The position numbers and the translations under genes are program-made. The notes under the pieces were generated by a model. That model was not told the origin of the DNA. It made no database searches and saw only the letters and a program-made list of their open reading frames with translations. A stretch of DNA of 64,000 nucleotides, from positions 4,774,001 through 4,838,000 of the forward strand of contig JARUPY010000607.1 in assembly GCA_029817715.1 (NCBI GenBank), read 5' to 3'. Position 1 is the first letter of the stretch. Every line of letters starts with the position of its first letter. Of the stretch, positions 1-12,428 are shown one piece after another. This stretch comes from Melastoma dodecandrum (taxonomy: Eukaryota; Streptophyta; Magnoliopsida; Myrtales; Melastomataceae).

Positions 1-1214
1 GCCACATCCAATGCTTCGCCTAGCACACCATTGAATTTTGGCCTGAGTACGGACAAATTTCCACGACCTCTTCTCTTTTGAAGATTCGGCTGAAATTCAG
101 CCTAAAACAGAACCAAAGAAATATTGGCAATGGGTGAAGAAAACATGCTCATATCGTGTGATGTGTACTTACTCTCTGAATTCCACAAAATGAGGCCAAC
201 TTCATCTCATCAAGGGGCAGATCCAAGGCACGAGGCTGCCTCATTGGAAAAGGCGATGATATAATAAAAACAAGAAATTTTACAAATAAAAATATGAAGT
301 TCGTCAACATGGTGTTGATTCAAGTGCTAAGGAGCTTGAATGTACTTAAAGAAGTCTCGGATTTGAAACTTATTGATCCAAATGGAGAGGTCTCGGATAC
401 TGGGCAGGTCAATGCTTTGCTGGCATTGGCATGAAAGTATTTGGGGAGCAATCGATGCAATTGGGTTGTGTCTCCTGCATTGTGCCTCTCCACATAATTT
501 CTATGTCCCCTGCCTGTTATTTTATTGAAATAACATTTTTGTAAACCTTATGCACAGTCTCTATGCCCATCGAAACCCCTTGTTTCTTGAATCTAAGTGG
601 CATGGTTATCAAGGAAATATCTGGTGCGCCTCAAGACAAAAGGCGATTGCCTTTGCAGAACCTCTTCGCCTTTTGGTGAGGCACGTGCCTTTGTTGCGCC
701 TCTTTGTTGTCGCCTGGCCTTAGCTGTTTCGAGGTGAGCCCTCTCGCCTCGCATCGCAAGTGCCATTAATATCACTATCACTAACTATATCCAAGTTACC
801 ATTTGGGTAGTCATTGTCCTTGTTCACTAATTCCACGTGTCCAATTACTTCATCGCCAGATGAATCAGTAGCAGAATTTGCTTCATTTAATCCTAATTGC
901 ACTACTGAGATCTTCTTGTACTCTGGAAACAAGAAGCAGCAACTGCTGAACTACAAGTTAGTTTTGACCGTCGCATTGCCTTCATAGAACTCACTCCCAG
1001 TAGCTTTCCTTTTCAATTTGTGTTTTCCAGGACCCTTTTTTCGCCTAGACAACAACAACCCTTGGTGCCACCGCGGGCCCAGAGAGTTTACAATCAACCT
1101 CTCACGCAATTTGCGATTAATCCACCTCTCGAAATGTTTTTCACAATCAACTAAACATTCTCCCTAAAGAAATGCGAGAACCAAACCCCCTTGACACCCA
1201 ATGTCACTTAAAAA
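1..1214. other. No recognisable gene left of the copia element
   Basis: I see no coding region in this stretch that I can assign. Short open frames at 593-932 on the minus strand lack family motifs. The part around 620-760 is rich in repeated gcct/cgcc words, as is common in decayed transposon sequence in plants, but I could not place it. The stretch ends at the left LTR of the copia element at 1215. Confidence 0.5.
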
Positions 1215-1612
1215 TGTAAGCGAATTAAATCTCAGACCAAGATCGCCGAGATCCGTAGGTATGATATGCAAGAAGAGTCAACAAGTTGTCCTAAGTCTTT
1301 CCCTTCCTCCTACGATCGATGGAATTGTCTAATGTCTAATGATTCATTGAGAGAGTGACCTAGCGCTATTATAAATGTGACGGGCCTTCCATCATGGTCT
1401 TACGTCGACAGTAGGCCTACACCGAATTGTCGTCCAGCCCACATCAATAACAACCTGAGATGTTGCAAAAGTCCAAAACAAGATCACCCAAACCTCAACG
1501 AACTATCATGCATTTTTCCACCTATTTTTAAAAAATAATTATAACCCAAAAGGAATTTTAAAACAAAATAAAAGAAATAAAATAAAATAAAATATTTATA
1601 AAAATTTCAACA
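1215..1612 (-). repeat. Left LTR (3' LTR) of the copia element
   Basis: This copy shares long blocks with 8823-9182, including tgtaagcga at the start, the block around 1450-1500 (tgagatgttgcaaaagtcca) and the A/T-rich tail ending in tcaaca. It is followed at 1613 by a pyrimidine run that reads as a polypurine tract on the minus strand, which marks it as the 3' LTR of a minus-strand element. Confidence 0.85.
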
Positions 1613-1626
1613 TTCTCCTACTGGGC
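1613..1626 (-). other. Polypurine tract of the copia element
   Basis: On the minus strand the bases just inside the left LTR read as gcccagtaggagaa, a typical copia plus-strand priming tract. Its position directly next to the LTR supports the orientation. Confidence 0.7.
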
Positions 1627-2335
1627 TATGATTAATTTCAAAGTTCAAAACATTTAGTTTTAAAACGACTCTCGGGCTGTACACATATATGGTCATATTG
1701 TAGTAAACAATATACGTGACAACATCTCAAAACAATCTTTACATCAAAGTCGCTAACACCGAACTATGGTCGTTTCACATCATTTAACGACATTGGACAA
1801 CCATAATTACGAGCATCCACAACTCTATCGTCAATAGGTCAATGTGGTGGTGTGGTCGAAAACAACATCTCTCAATGATGATTATAATGATGTTATTTTC
1901 GTACGGTCTTACAAATTTTCCTATAACCTTTATACTTCTCAAAAGTCAGGAAAATCCCTCTGTAACATTTATATTTCACTGATGCCAGAGATAAACTATG
2001 TAACCCACATACCTCAGTGAATCAGAGTACCCATTCGTGACTATAATGCTTCAAAGAAGCCGGAAGAAATAAATTGACACTAATTCCACCATATGTCTCA
2101 AATAAAAAACTCATGATAACCTCAATGGTGTTATAAGAGACATACTAATTTGACAAACCATCATGCTCAAGATAAACACCAGATCTTGATATTTTCAAAC
2201 ATGTGCACATGTAACATTTAACAAAATGAATAACAAATGATCATCATATAATATTGAGACAATCAAGTGTCTTAAATCATACATCAATGTCAATGTCAAA
2301 ACCATTCAAACAAAGACTCACACTAACCAAGTACA

Positions 2336-5300
2336 TCAAAAGACTTTACCACCCCCATAATGGTAACATGAACATGAAAAATACCATGTAGTAGGCCTTT
2401 GGTTAATGGGTCTGCAACATTGTGTGCGGATGTGCTCAATTTCAACATCCCATTTCTTTACATAATCCCTAACAGCGAGATATTTTATCTCTATATGTTT
2501 CGAACCACTAGAACTCTTATTGTTCTTTGAGAACATCACAGCCGCATTGTTATCACAAAATACCCTCAGTAGTCTGCATATATAATCAACAATCACAAGC
2601 CCTGATATGAAGTTTTTAAGCCAAATATCATGTGTCACCGTCCCATAACATGCAACGAACTTTGGTTGCATAGTGGATGAAGCTATCAGAGTTTCTTTCA
2701 CACTTTCCCAAGAAATTGCACTTCCAGTCATCATGAATATATATCCAGAAGTAGATTTCCTATCATCTAGACATGTCCCAAAATCAGAATCAGTATAACA
2801 CATTACTTCAAGATTGTCCGAGCACCTGTTCACAATCATATAATCACGTGTCCCCTTCAGATACTCATGACTTTCTTGGCAACCATCAAAGGATCGAAAC
2901 TAGGATTAGACTCATATATGCCAAGAACACTCACCGCAAATGCAATATCTGACCTAATGCACAAATGTGCATACATTAAACTCCCAACAACACTAACATA
3001 AGGTACATTCACCATCGACCTCTTTTCGAAGTCATTCTTTGGACATTGTTTTTACTGAATTTGTCCCCCTTTTTGTACAGGCGCAACAGTAGGCTTACAA
3101 CTCTCCATCTCAAAATGCTTGAGCACCCGGTCAATATATGCCCTCTGAAAGAGTCCCAATAGCCCATGAGATCTATCTTTGTGTATATCTATCCCGAGAA
3201 CAAAAGACGCCTCCCCGAGGTCTTTCATATCAAAAAACTTTGTCAACATCATTTTAGTTTCATGTAGCAAACCAACATCACTGCTAGCAAGGAGGATGTC
3301 ATCAACATACAAAACCAGAAAAATATACTTGCTCCCAGTGGTCTTTAAATAGATACAATGGTCCATTTTGTTCTCAACAAAACCAAATGAAGTCAATACT
3401 TCGTCAAATTTCAAGTATCGCTGACGAGATGTCTGCTTCAAACGATAGATAGACTTCTTAGGTTTACAGACCATATTCTTCTTACCAATTTCCTCAAAGC
3501 CCTCCAGTTGCTCCATATAAACATCCTCGTCAAGACTACCATTTAGAAAAGTAGTCTTAACGTGCATCTGATGCAGTTCAAGATCATATTGTTCAACCAA
3601 GGCCATAATAATGCGAAAACCATCCATGGAAGAAACTGGAGATAAGGTCTTGGTATAATCAATGCATGGTTTCTGAGTAAAACATTTCGCCACTAACCTC
3701 GCCTTATAGCGATCCATGTTTCCATTGGCATCCCGCTTAGTTTTGAATACCCATTTACACCTAACTGGACGATGTCCATCGGGTAAATCAAGCCACATAC
3801 TACTATGGGAACCAGCAATAGCCTCCTGATAATTTATAGGATCTGTAAGATTAACATCATATTCCCCTAGTTAAACAACATAGTCATCACCGATAGCGAG
3901 TCGTCTTTGTCTAACTGACCTTCTAACATGAACCTCATGAGAAGTATTCTGAGAAGAAGACATAGGCTGTGTAGAGGAATAATTAACAGGATGTTCAACA
4001 ATGTCACTAGTCACAATAGACATGTCATTACATGGGATAGGGAGAGGAAAAAACACTCTATCATTTTTTCAAAAGTGTCAACACCATCTAAACCAGTACT
4101 AACATCATCAGCAACATCAAACTCCAAGAACTTTGCATTCACAGAATCAATCACTGTCCTCACATGACTAGGAGAATAGAACACATACCCTTTAGACCTA
4201 TCAGGATATCCAATAAAAAAACAAGGAATAGTTTTTGGATCGATTTTACTCGAATTGGGATTAAAAATTTTCATTTCAGCAGGACCCCCCACACACGAAG
4301 ATGATTAACGTTAGGTTTACGACCAGTCCAAATTTCGAAAGCTGTTGTAGGCACAGATTTTGAAGGAACACGGTTAAGGATGTCCAAAACAGATCTAAGC
4401 GCCCCACCTCACAAAAAACTTGGTAGGTTAGTCCTCATCATGCTTCTCATCATATATATAAGGGTGCAATTTCGCCTTTCGGTCACACCATTTTATTCAG
4501 GCATATAAGGCATGGTATATTGTGGAACAATTCCACATTCCTGTAAATACTTAGTAAACGGTCCCATTTGTTATCCAGAACCATCATGATTACCATAAAA
4601 CCCACCACCACGATCAGATCGTACTACCTTAATGACTTTTCTTAACAGCTTCTCGACCTCGATTTTAAAAATTTTGAATTTTTCAAGAGTTTCTGACTTT
4701 TCTTTAATAAAATAAAGGTAGTAATACCGAGAAAAATCATTGATGATTGTTATAAAATATTTAATTCCACTCAAGGTAGTATGATAAGGTCCAGAGATTG
4801 GATGATTTCTAAAGGCTCTAAACTACGAGTAGATCCTTTCTTTTTACACTTTGTGAATTTACCTCTAATATAATCATCACAAGTTTCTATGTCACCAAAA
4901 TCAAGAGAAGGTAGAATTTCATTTTTTACTAGCCTTTGAATCATTTCTCTCGATATGTGACCTAAACGTTTATGCCAAAGTACACATGAATTTTCAATAG
5001 ACAAGGATCTCTTAGAGGAACTCGACTCAAGAGAAAAGTTTTGCAAGGATTAGGAGTAAAAAACAACTGAAATAATCCATCATTTAAAATTCAAGGTCCA
5101 ACAATCTGAGAATTCAAAGACAATTGAACCGAACCCTCATTCGAAAGAAAAGAGTAACCACTGGAGTTCAAAGCTGAAATAGAAATCAAGTTTCTTCTAA
5201 TAGTGGGGACATAAAAGACATTTCTAAACATGAGAATATGATTTGACTCTAGAACAAGATGGACAACTACTATGGACTCGACTTTGACTTCAACATCGTT

Positions 5301-6179
5301 TCCCACTTTAAACTTGGTCTCTGTCTCACTTGATTTCCTTATGTTCTTGAACCCTTGTAATGTCATAGTAACATGCACAGAAGCACCATATCAATCCATC
5401 AAGAGCTAGGTGAGACAACAACTAGATTTGACTTAAAACAGAATAAAACAGATGAGTTACCTCCGGGCGTATTTTGCTCAAGTCGAGCCTTTAGCTTAAA
5501 GCGATCTTTCTTTAGATGCCCTAGCTTTTGACAGTAGAAGCATTTAACATCTTTCTTAAAAATAGGCCTAGGACTTCCCTCTCTAATCGTGACCATGCCT
5601 CTTAAAGCCCTTATTCTTAGAAGCACTGGGGTGAAAACGTTTAGAATGATTCTTACCCTTTACAAAAGCAGGTCTAGAGGAAGACACGGAGAAATCACTC
5701 TCACTCTTCTCCCTCTTAAGTTTCTACTCCTCAGCCATACTAAACAGATCATTAACAGTCCAACTCTTATTTTGGAAAATAAAAGCAGCCTTGATTTGAG
5801 AGAAATTCTGAGGCAAGGAATTTAGAGCATGAATAATGATGAACTTATCTAGCAGAGGAATTTCAAGGCTTTTAAGTTTGGACTGGAGGGAAACCATTCT
5901 CAGGATGTAGTCTCTCACTCCTCCCACATTATCATAAGACATACTTGTCAACTTTTTCCGAATGACACTAGATTCAGCCATATTGGGTATAAGGTACCTT
6001 TCTCCAAGAGCAGTGAGCAACTCCCTAGCAGTAGCAGTCTCGGGTAACCCACTCAACAAATGTTCTGAGATAGATCTCCTCCGGGTTAGAAGGCTCATAT
6101 AATTTGAATGCTCCCACTTGCTAAAATTCTCCCTTTCCATTGGAGTATTAGCCTTTGTAAGTGTAGCAAGACGATCCAC
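2336..6179 (-). pseudogene. copia gag-pol remnant (gag, PR, IN, RT, RNase H)
   Basis: Read on the minus strand from 6179 down, the domains are: a gag domain (5724-6179), a CCHC knuckle whose fourth cysteine is replaced by arginine (5399-5626, CFYCQKLGHLKKDR), protease-like sequence (5091-5378), a GAG-pre-integrase HHCC region (4771-5046, LWHKRLGH), an integrase core (4571-4774, with INDFSR and RSDRG), a reverse transcriptase with the YVDD active site (3052-3798), and RNase H with the YTDSDFG and DDRKSTSG motifs (2336-2839). Stops and frameshifts separate the pieces, so no polyprotein can be made. This is an established copia domain order; the loss of coding capacity is seen directly. Confidence 0.9.
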
Positions 6180-7056
6180 ACGGAAAGCAAGATCTAGATT
6201 GACAAATCCCAGGGCATATAGAAGTTCGTCTTTCTACTTATTATAATTCAATACATTCAGGATCTCAACAGCACCAACACCTGCATTGTTCAAAGCAAGA
6301 ATAACTAAAAACAAAAGGCAACGATATATGAGTGAACAAAAAAATGTAACAGTCAATTAATTAGACTATCAACTAGAGAATCTCAAACAACGCCACATGT
6401 AGAAAATCCAACACCTTTGGGCAGAAGGACCCCATACTAGCAAAGTCAAGACACTCTAGTAACCTCAACAAGTCCGAGAAAATCTCACATGTCACTTCGA
6501 GTTAGCCACTTTAACAGCCAAGCCCTCAAAGCACAAGTATGAGACATCTCACCTATTAAGAACATGTGCGATTGTAAGAAACTTCGGCTGTCACTCAGGT
6601 CAAGTCGCTTTGGCAACTAAACAACCAAAGCACAAATCCGAAAGCCACTTACCCTAAATACACATGTCTGTGAGACAACTCACATATCACTGCAAATGAG
6701 CCACTTTGGCAGCCAAATGCTTACAACACAAATGTGAAGTCACCCCACATATTCCTCCAGGGCCAGAGCTTCTCGTTTCCGAGGGCGAATCCAACAAACT
6801 TGATTAGCACACACAAAATAATATGTTGCCCAATCACAAGAATTAGAAAACAACTCAGTACAATTTATCCACAAATGGCCGAGAATAATATAGCCATGTA
6901 TCCCTTTATACATATATATTCATCATATTACAAAATCATTACGAATAGTTCTTGCAAACCCATCTTACTAAATTTTATTTTATTTTATTTTTTTAATTCT
7001 AATTTACAAACGCACGAATCCTCTCAATGTGGGTTTTGTTTTATTTATTTTAAATA

Positions 7057-8381
7057 GGCTAAATTATCAATTCTACCCCAAAGTTTGACCATTTTTTTCG
7101 ATCTACCCTGAACTTTTCAAAAATATCATCACATATCATAACGTTTAGTCGTTATATCAATTTTAACCACAGTTAACCGAATCAACTGACGGAAGTCTAC
7201 GTGACGCCCACTTGGCATGTTACTTCGTCAGCCCACCATGAAACTGCTGATTGGGCATGACATGGCGCCGACTTGACATGACCCAAAGAAAATAAATAAA
7301 TAAATAAATATTTGTGCAGTAATTTTTTTTCCACTTAAGCTATTTTACCTGTTTCCTCTAATATCAATGCGCCAGGCCAGGGAGGATACGTGGAAGGGCT
7401 ATGTGCTTGTGCTGCTGCTATCTATCTAGTCAAATCTGAAATTTACATATTTTCTTTTTAACGGGAAGTCGGATTTAAAACAAATGGCTGACCCTAAAGT
7501 AAGATCGAACGAATTAAATTAAATTATACCCCATATTACAAGGTGGATCAACTCCTCCTAACGGCCAGCAGCACCACCTCCGCCAGCCGCGTCGGCATGG
7601 GCGACGTCCTACACACGAGGCACGTAGGGTGGGACCTCGGCCATGGATCGATGCACTTCGGATGGAACAAGTGACCGCAATCCGGCAACAGCCTAATGCC
7701 GTCGGCCCCCTTGTAGTCTGCTAGGCATATAGAGCAGCACGACGCGGTTGTGGAGCCCAACAGCTTTTCCTCCGAGTACGGGAGCTTCGAGTAGCCCATG
7801 ATGGTGGCCTCGTCGAGCTCCCCGGGGTAGACCGCGAGGACGAGGTGGTGAGGGCGGTCGTCCTTGGGGGGCATGGGCATCGCGTTCCGGATCCGGGAGA
7901 TCCGGTCTCGGCGAGCCCAGGACGCGGACATGGACCGGCCGTTGGACTGCTGGAGGCTACGGGTGCAGAAGTAGGTCGCGAGGGTGATGGTGGTGATGAG
8001 GAGGAGGATGCCGATAGAGAATCCGATGCCGACGGGGAAGTAATTGTCACCATGAACTCACCGTATACTCCAGAGGGGTCGACCATGGGCAGGGGCAAGG
8101 TGTCATAATGAGTCCAAGACGGCGGCGTGGAGGCCCCGGTGCTGCTGTTATTTATTTATTTTCTTTGAGTCATGCAACGTCGGCGCCATGTCATGCTCAG
8201 TCAACACTTTAACGATAGGTTGACGGAGTAACTTGTCACCCGGCACGTGCTTCCGTCATCTTTTTCGGTTAACCGTGGTTAAAATTAGTATAACGATCAA
8301 ACGTTAGGATATGTAATGATATTATGAAAAGTTTAGGGTAGATCGAACAACCAAACTTTCTGATAAAATTGATAATTTGGC
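7057..8381. mobile_element. Mutator-like element with ~240-bp TIRs and a captured gene (Pack-MULE type)
   Basis: The ends are long imperfect inverted repeats: 7057 to about 7300 pairs with the reverse complement of about 8147-8381. Both begin with gg(c)YaaattatcaattYta and share the block ending in aaagaaaataaataaat. A perfect 10-bp direct repeat, attttaaata, flanks the element at 7047-7056 and 8382-8391, the size expected for Mutator insertions. There is no transposase; the interior is GC-rich and encodes a RING-H2 protein remnant. The element sits between the copia gag and the copia 5' LTR, so it inserted into the retrotransposon afterwards. Confidence 0.85.
7548..8104 (-). pseudogene. Captured ATL-type RING-H2 E3 ligase gene, frameshifted
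   Basis: The minus strand encodes a hydrophobic segment (about 7960-8045, PVGIGFSIGILLLITTITLA) and then a RING-H2 domain (CSICLADY, CGHLFHPKC, CIDPW, TCLVC). This is the arrangement of plant ATL ubiquitin ligases, which are membrane-anchored E3 enzymes. The usual Leu after the Trp and the Pro in the last CPxC are replaced (Pro and Leu). The opening residues (MVDPSGVYGEF) lie in another frame from the membrane segment, and a TGA lies in frame just upstream of that segment, so one small indel breaks the gene. The ATG at 7931 would give only a 127-residue soluble protein. Position inside the TIRs shows it was carried by the MULE. GC content is far above that of the flanks. Confidence 0.75.
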
Positions 8382-8808
8382 ATTTTAAATATAAATTCAC
8401 ATAAGTACTGGAATTTTTTTAAAATAAAATAAAATCGGGTTTTATTATGATTATTATTTTTATAACTTAACTCTGTAATCCACTAAAAGGATTGGAATTG
8501 ATAAATTAAAATAAATAAATGAATAATAAATTTATTCCAACAATTAACGTGATGGTCCAAAACAAAACAAATACCAGATTTCGATTGGGCGAAGCAAAGG
8601 TCCAGCAGTTTTTTATAATAAATAATTGAAATTGTAAGTCGTAACCCAATCTAGCATCTATAAACTCGTGAAATTGAAGGGAGTGATTCGTCTAATTAGA
8701 AATTCAAACGACGAAACCTAAAATTGAAAGACCCTACATCGGAACACTAAATTAATTTCAAGAAATCATAAATTAATTATAGTTCGATCCCAAAATCGAT
8801 GTACGGTT

Positions 8809-8820
8809 GCTCTGATACTA
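8809..8820 (-). other. Primer binding site of the copia element
   Basis: The plus strand gctctgatacta is the reverse complement of tagtatcagagc, one base from the initiator-Met tRNA site (tggtatcagagc) that most plant copia elements use. It sits two bases inside the right LTR, which makes that LTR the 5' one. Confidence 0.85.
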
Positions 8821-8822
8821 CA

Positions 8823-9182
8823 TGTAAGCGAAATAAATCGCAAATCAAGATCGCCGCAGTTGATTTAGGATACAAAACAGGAAGAACACAGAAGCGTGCC
8901 TGAGCCAACAAGGTGTCCTATCCCCTCCCTCCTGACGTGACGACCGATATAATTGCCTAACGATACACTGAATTACTGTCCATCCCATATTAGTAACAAC
9001 TTGAGATGTTGCAAAAGTCCAAAACAAGATCACCCAATCATCAACGGACTATCATGCATTGGCCCGTAATTAACATACAGCCTGTTTTTTAAAAACAAAA
9101 CCATTAATTAATGGCCCAAAAGAATTTTAAAAAAAAAATAAAATAAATAAAATAAAATAAAATATTTATAAAAATTCCAACA
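8823..9182 (-). repeat. Right LTR (5' LTR) of the copia element
   Basis: This is a direct, diverged copy of 1215-1612, beginning with tgtaagcg and ending with ccaaca. It is shorter than the left copy because of internal deletions. Confidence 0.85.
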
Positions 9183-10292
9183 AAAGGCACTTAACTAATT
9201 CATCATTAAGGCACCATCCCACAAAGCCTCAACTAAAAATGAAGCACCATCTCCATCCTCAATATCTATATAACAGCAATTCATAAACCCAACAAAGAAA
9301 AAGAAGGAATCCAAAAGTCTCCCTTTACAAAGACCAAAACCTAAAGCACATATATATAAAAACAAAATCCTGAAGTAAAGAATGGAGCAAAAACTAACAT
9401 AACCAACCACTAAGAAAAGGAAACTGAAATCTTCAAGCGCGCAACTAAATTGAGAAACCTCACGAATTAACAACACCCAGAAAAGGAGAAGTCAGTTTTG
9501 GACCGTGTTTACACCAGATTATTCGTTGAACCCGAATGAGTTCGTCACGATTTGATCACAACGTGTTACGATTTCCATTTGAAACAGACCGGCCTGAAGT
9601 GGCAAGTCACACCAAAAAATATGAAGGCGATAAAAAGTCCATTGAGATTGAAAAGGCCCACCCATTCGAGAGTATTGGGATCGAGAGAATGCGTACAACG
9701 TCGAGAAGACCCATTCGACGGTCTCTCTTCAACAAAACTCGAAGATGGAAAAAGGTTGAGGCGATGTGTCCTTTCAAACGAACTCGATTGAAGAAACATG
9801 TTCGAGATCCTTTCTCAAATAATTCAAAGTTCAACACATCGGATTCGGGTCAAACAATTGATGCACATATAATTTCATGATTAGCTAACATATATAGAGT
9901 TTTGTTCCTTAATGACGTCATTTGACGAACATTAAGGAACAAAACTCAACATACATATATGTGTTAATGTATGGCATTTTTTTTAATGCAAAAAAAACTG
10001 ATATCAACATTTAATATGAGCACATAATTCTAAAATCTAAAAACTTTGTTTCGCACCTCCCTTTGAAAATTTGTCTAAACAAATCCAACATATCGGTAAA
10101 AGAAAAAATAACGAAACAAAACAAGAATAAAGGAGGAGAGGTAGAAGAAGAAGATCCTTTATAGTTTCACAGCATCAGGATTGATAAAACAAGAACCGAA
10201 AAAAATGTCCTCTTTCCATTAACTTATTATCATTGCCATTATCAACAGAGCAGACTCAGTTCCAACGACCCAAAAACTCCTCGATTTTTCTT
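9183..10292. other. Intergenic stretch without a supported gene
   Basis: Open frames at 9536-9880 overlap on both strands and show no family motif. The only structured object I see is the 18-bp hairpin at 9897-9947. The last ~150 bp probably hold the 3' UTR of the minus-strand gene that ends at 10293. Confidence 0.5.
9897..9947. repeat. Perfect 18-bp inverted repeat (hairpin)
   Basis: gagttttgttccttaatg (9897-9914) is followed after 15 bases by its exact reverse complement (9930-9947). The loop contains tgacgtca, itself a palindrome of the CRE type. Outside the stem, acatatata and tatatatgt continue a weaker symmetry. Confidence 0.85.
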
Positions 10293-12428
10293 TTACCGAA
10301 CCGGCTGCTGGTTGTAATGGCTCTTCTCCTTCTTTTTCGCGGAAGCGAGCTTTGCGTTTCTTGCGGCTGCCTCCTGAGCGGCTGCTCTAGCAGCAGAGTC
10401 TACCTCCTTGCCGGGTTTCTTCTTCTTCACGGATGCCATCTTCTTCAGCCGTTCTTTTACGTCGACTGATGATACATCCTCTCCTCTCTGCTCGGTTTCC
10501 TCATTTTCCACAGTGCCATTTCGAGTTTCTGTGTTCTTGGGCTGGTCCTGTGCATCTTCGGCCTCTTTCGATGACCTCTCCTTCTTCTTCTTCTTCTTGG
10601 AAGTTTTGGACTCTCCGGGAGCATTATCCTTCTTTTCCACCTCTCCATCAAGCTCACCGTCTTTATTCTCTTGCAATGCCTCTACAAATCCAAGGAATTG
10701 GCAAACACTAGGTCAGATTAATCTACTAGAAATTCCAAATATCAACGACTTCAAAGTGAATAATTAATATTCCAAACGCTCCCTAGACCAATTTACAAAC
10801 ACTAGGCCGGCAAATTCAAATCCACTGCCCATGTATTCTGAAGTCAACTATCTATATCTTACTCCCCTATACCACAACATCGTACAATTCCTCCTTAACA
10901 AAGCAACAGCATGTAATTCATAAACCTCCTGCAGCTTTTATTGAAAAACAGCAAAGAACAGCATGGCATTGTCAGGCCAGTAACTATGACTAAAGTGGAA
11001 ATCCTATGAATGCTACAAGCATTAGTTACACCATTCTGATAATTCATGCATTTTCAAAAGCAAAAATAACTTAAAGCTCTCTTTCCAGAAAGATGGTAAG
11101 TCTGAACAATTACCACGTGATTCGTCCTGGCCATTGCTCTCCTTCTGGGCCACAGCAAAATCAGCCAGAAGTGCTTCGAGCTCCTCGAGCTCTTTCTTCT
11201 TCTTTTCTTTTTTTGAAAGCTGCCTATCTGCCTCCTTCACCACAACACTAGCACCAGTAGGTTCAACAGATTTCTTTGCCACTGGTTCTGGTTGTGCAAT
11301 ATCCGACTTATTCTCATGTTCTTCCTCTATCTCTTCATCATCCTCATCGAGTATGTCTTCATCACTTTCTGTGTCCTGAAACACATTTAGAGATAAACGC
11401 AATGAACTTGCAGAAACATCAAGGCTAACACCACTTGTATTAACCCATGTAATGGAAGTCACATCAATTGGCAATCAGCAACTTGGTGATAATGGTACCA
11501 TTTCTCATGTTTGCAAAGGAGTGAAACATGATCAACTCAAATGAATAGCATCTCAGAAACAATGCCTTGGAGACAACTAAAGCAAACCACTTTGTGCTTC
11601 CACAATGTGATAATATTCAATACAAACATCACAAGACGTTAAGCTATTCACCAACAAGAAATCCTACACAAATCATTAGTTTGTTTAAGGCCTAAAATCC
11701 CAAATATTTTTAGATACGGCACCAGAAAACCCATTAGTATGCTGGATGTACAAAGAAACACATTTAGTTTCTTCAATTGATAAGAAAATACAAAAAAAAA
11801 AAAAAATTGAGCGTTAATTCAGTGGCAAACCTACTGCTTATAAAAGGAAACAAGAAAACTGATGGAAGAGGCGTGAAGTCCATGTCAACCTAGAAGTATT
11901 CTCGCCAGAAAGGAATATAGCTGAAGCTTACCGTAAATAAATTTCACCTTACATATGAATAAAAACAACATAAACATTCCACTCTCGATATGAAAATACT
12001 ACTAAACCAACTGCATGCTGCAACAATTCAATTCATGAAACAAAACCACAGAATAAGAGGCATTCAGAAATCTAACTATCAATACAAACCTCAACATTAT
12101 TATCGTTGACTTCGTGACTCTGCTCCTGTTCCTGCTGAGAAGCTGCCTTCCCCCAAACCGAAGAGGGAGGGGCGTTAGTGGCATAGTAGTCGTCGTCCTC
12201 ATCGTCATCGACATCGGCCCATGACTTCGCCTTCAACGGTGCAGGAGCCCAGAAAACCTGCTGCTGCTGAGAGCCATTTCCCAGACCCGAAGACGAGGAC
12301 TTTGACGAATGGGTCTTGGACGACTTATCCTTCTTCTTCTTCCGGAGGGTCTCGAGGGCGGCAAAAACGTTGTTGTTTTGGATGACTAGGGATCCATCGT
12401 CCCTACGATTACCCACTCCTCCGACCAT
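10293..12428 (-). CDS. Charged coiled-coil protein of unknown function, three exons
   Basis: The model is exons 12090-12428, 11114-11375 and 10293-10681, joined with GT-AG sites in phase, giving 329 residues with no internal stop. The start (12428) begins MVGGVGNRRDDGSL; an earlier in-frame region has no better ATG. Exon 1 holds a VFAALETLRKKKK block, a Ser-rich patch and the phrase VFWAPAPLKAKSWADVDDDED. Exon 2 is acidic and then Lys/Glu-rich (KKEKKKKELEELEALLADF), a likely coiled coil. Exon 3 is again Lys/Glu-rich and ends in an Ala-rich basic tail. I recognise the layout as a protein conserved in plants but know no established function for it. The basic patches suggest a nuclear or nucleic-acid-bound protein, which is inference. 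Confidence 0.8.

Larger units (their letters stand above)
1215..9182 (-). mobile_element. Decayed Ty1/copia LTR retrotransposon with a nested MULE
   Basis: Two related direct repeats (1215-1612 and 8823-9182) begin with tgtaagcg and end with ca. They bracket gag, protease, integrase, reverse transcriptase and RNase H in copia order, read on the minus strand. A tRNA-iMet-type primer binding site lies next to the right LTR (8809-8820) and a polypurine tract next to the left LTR (1613-1626). Removing the nested MULE (7057-8381 plus one target copy) leaves about 6.6 kb, a usual size for the superfamily. The LTRs are visibly diverged and differ in length (398 and 360 bp), and every coding domain carries stops or shifts, so the insertion is old. 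Flanking 5-bp target copies (aaaaa and aaagg) do not match cleanly. The protein features recall the TNT1-94-type copia group, which is an impression only. Confidence 0.88.

Noticed and set aside
1210..9187. 5-bp target-site duplication of the copia element
   Set aside because: aaaaa on the left and aaagg on the right do not match; the flanks are A-rich, so partial likeness is uninformative.
9536..9880. 114-codon open frame with basic residues
   Set aside because: Competing frames on both strands of the same DNA and no recognised family or splice context.
10408..11379. Ser/Phe-rich plus-strand open frames opposite the coiled-coil gene
   Set aside because: They are antisense shadows of Lys/Glu-rich exons (AAG/GAA read as CTT/TTC).
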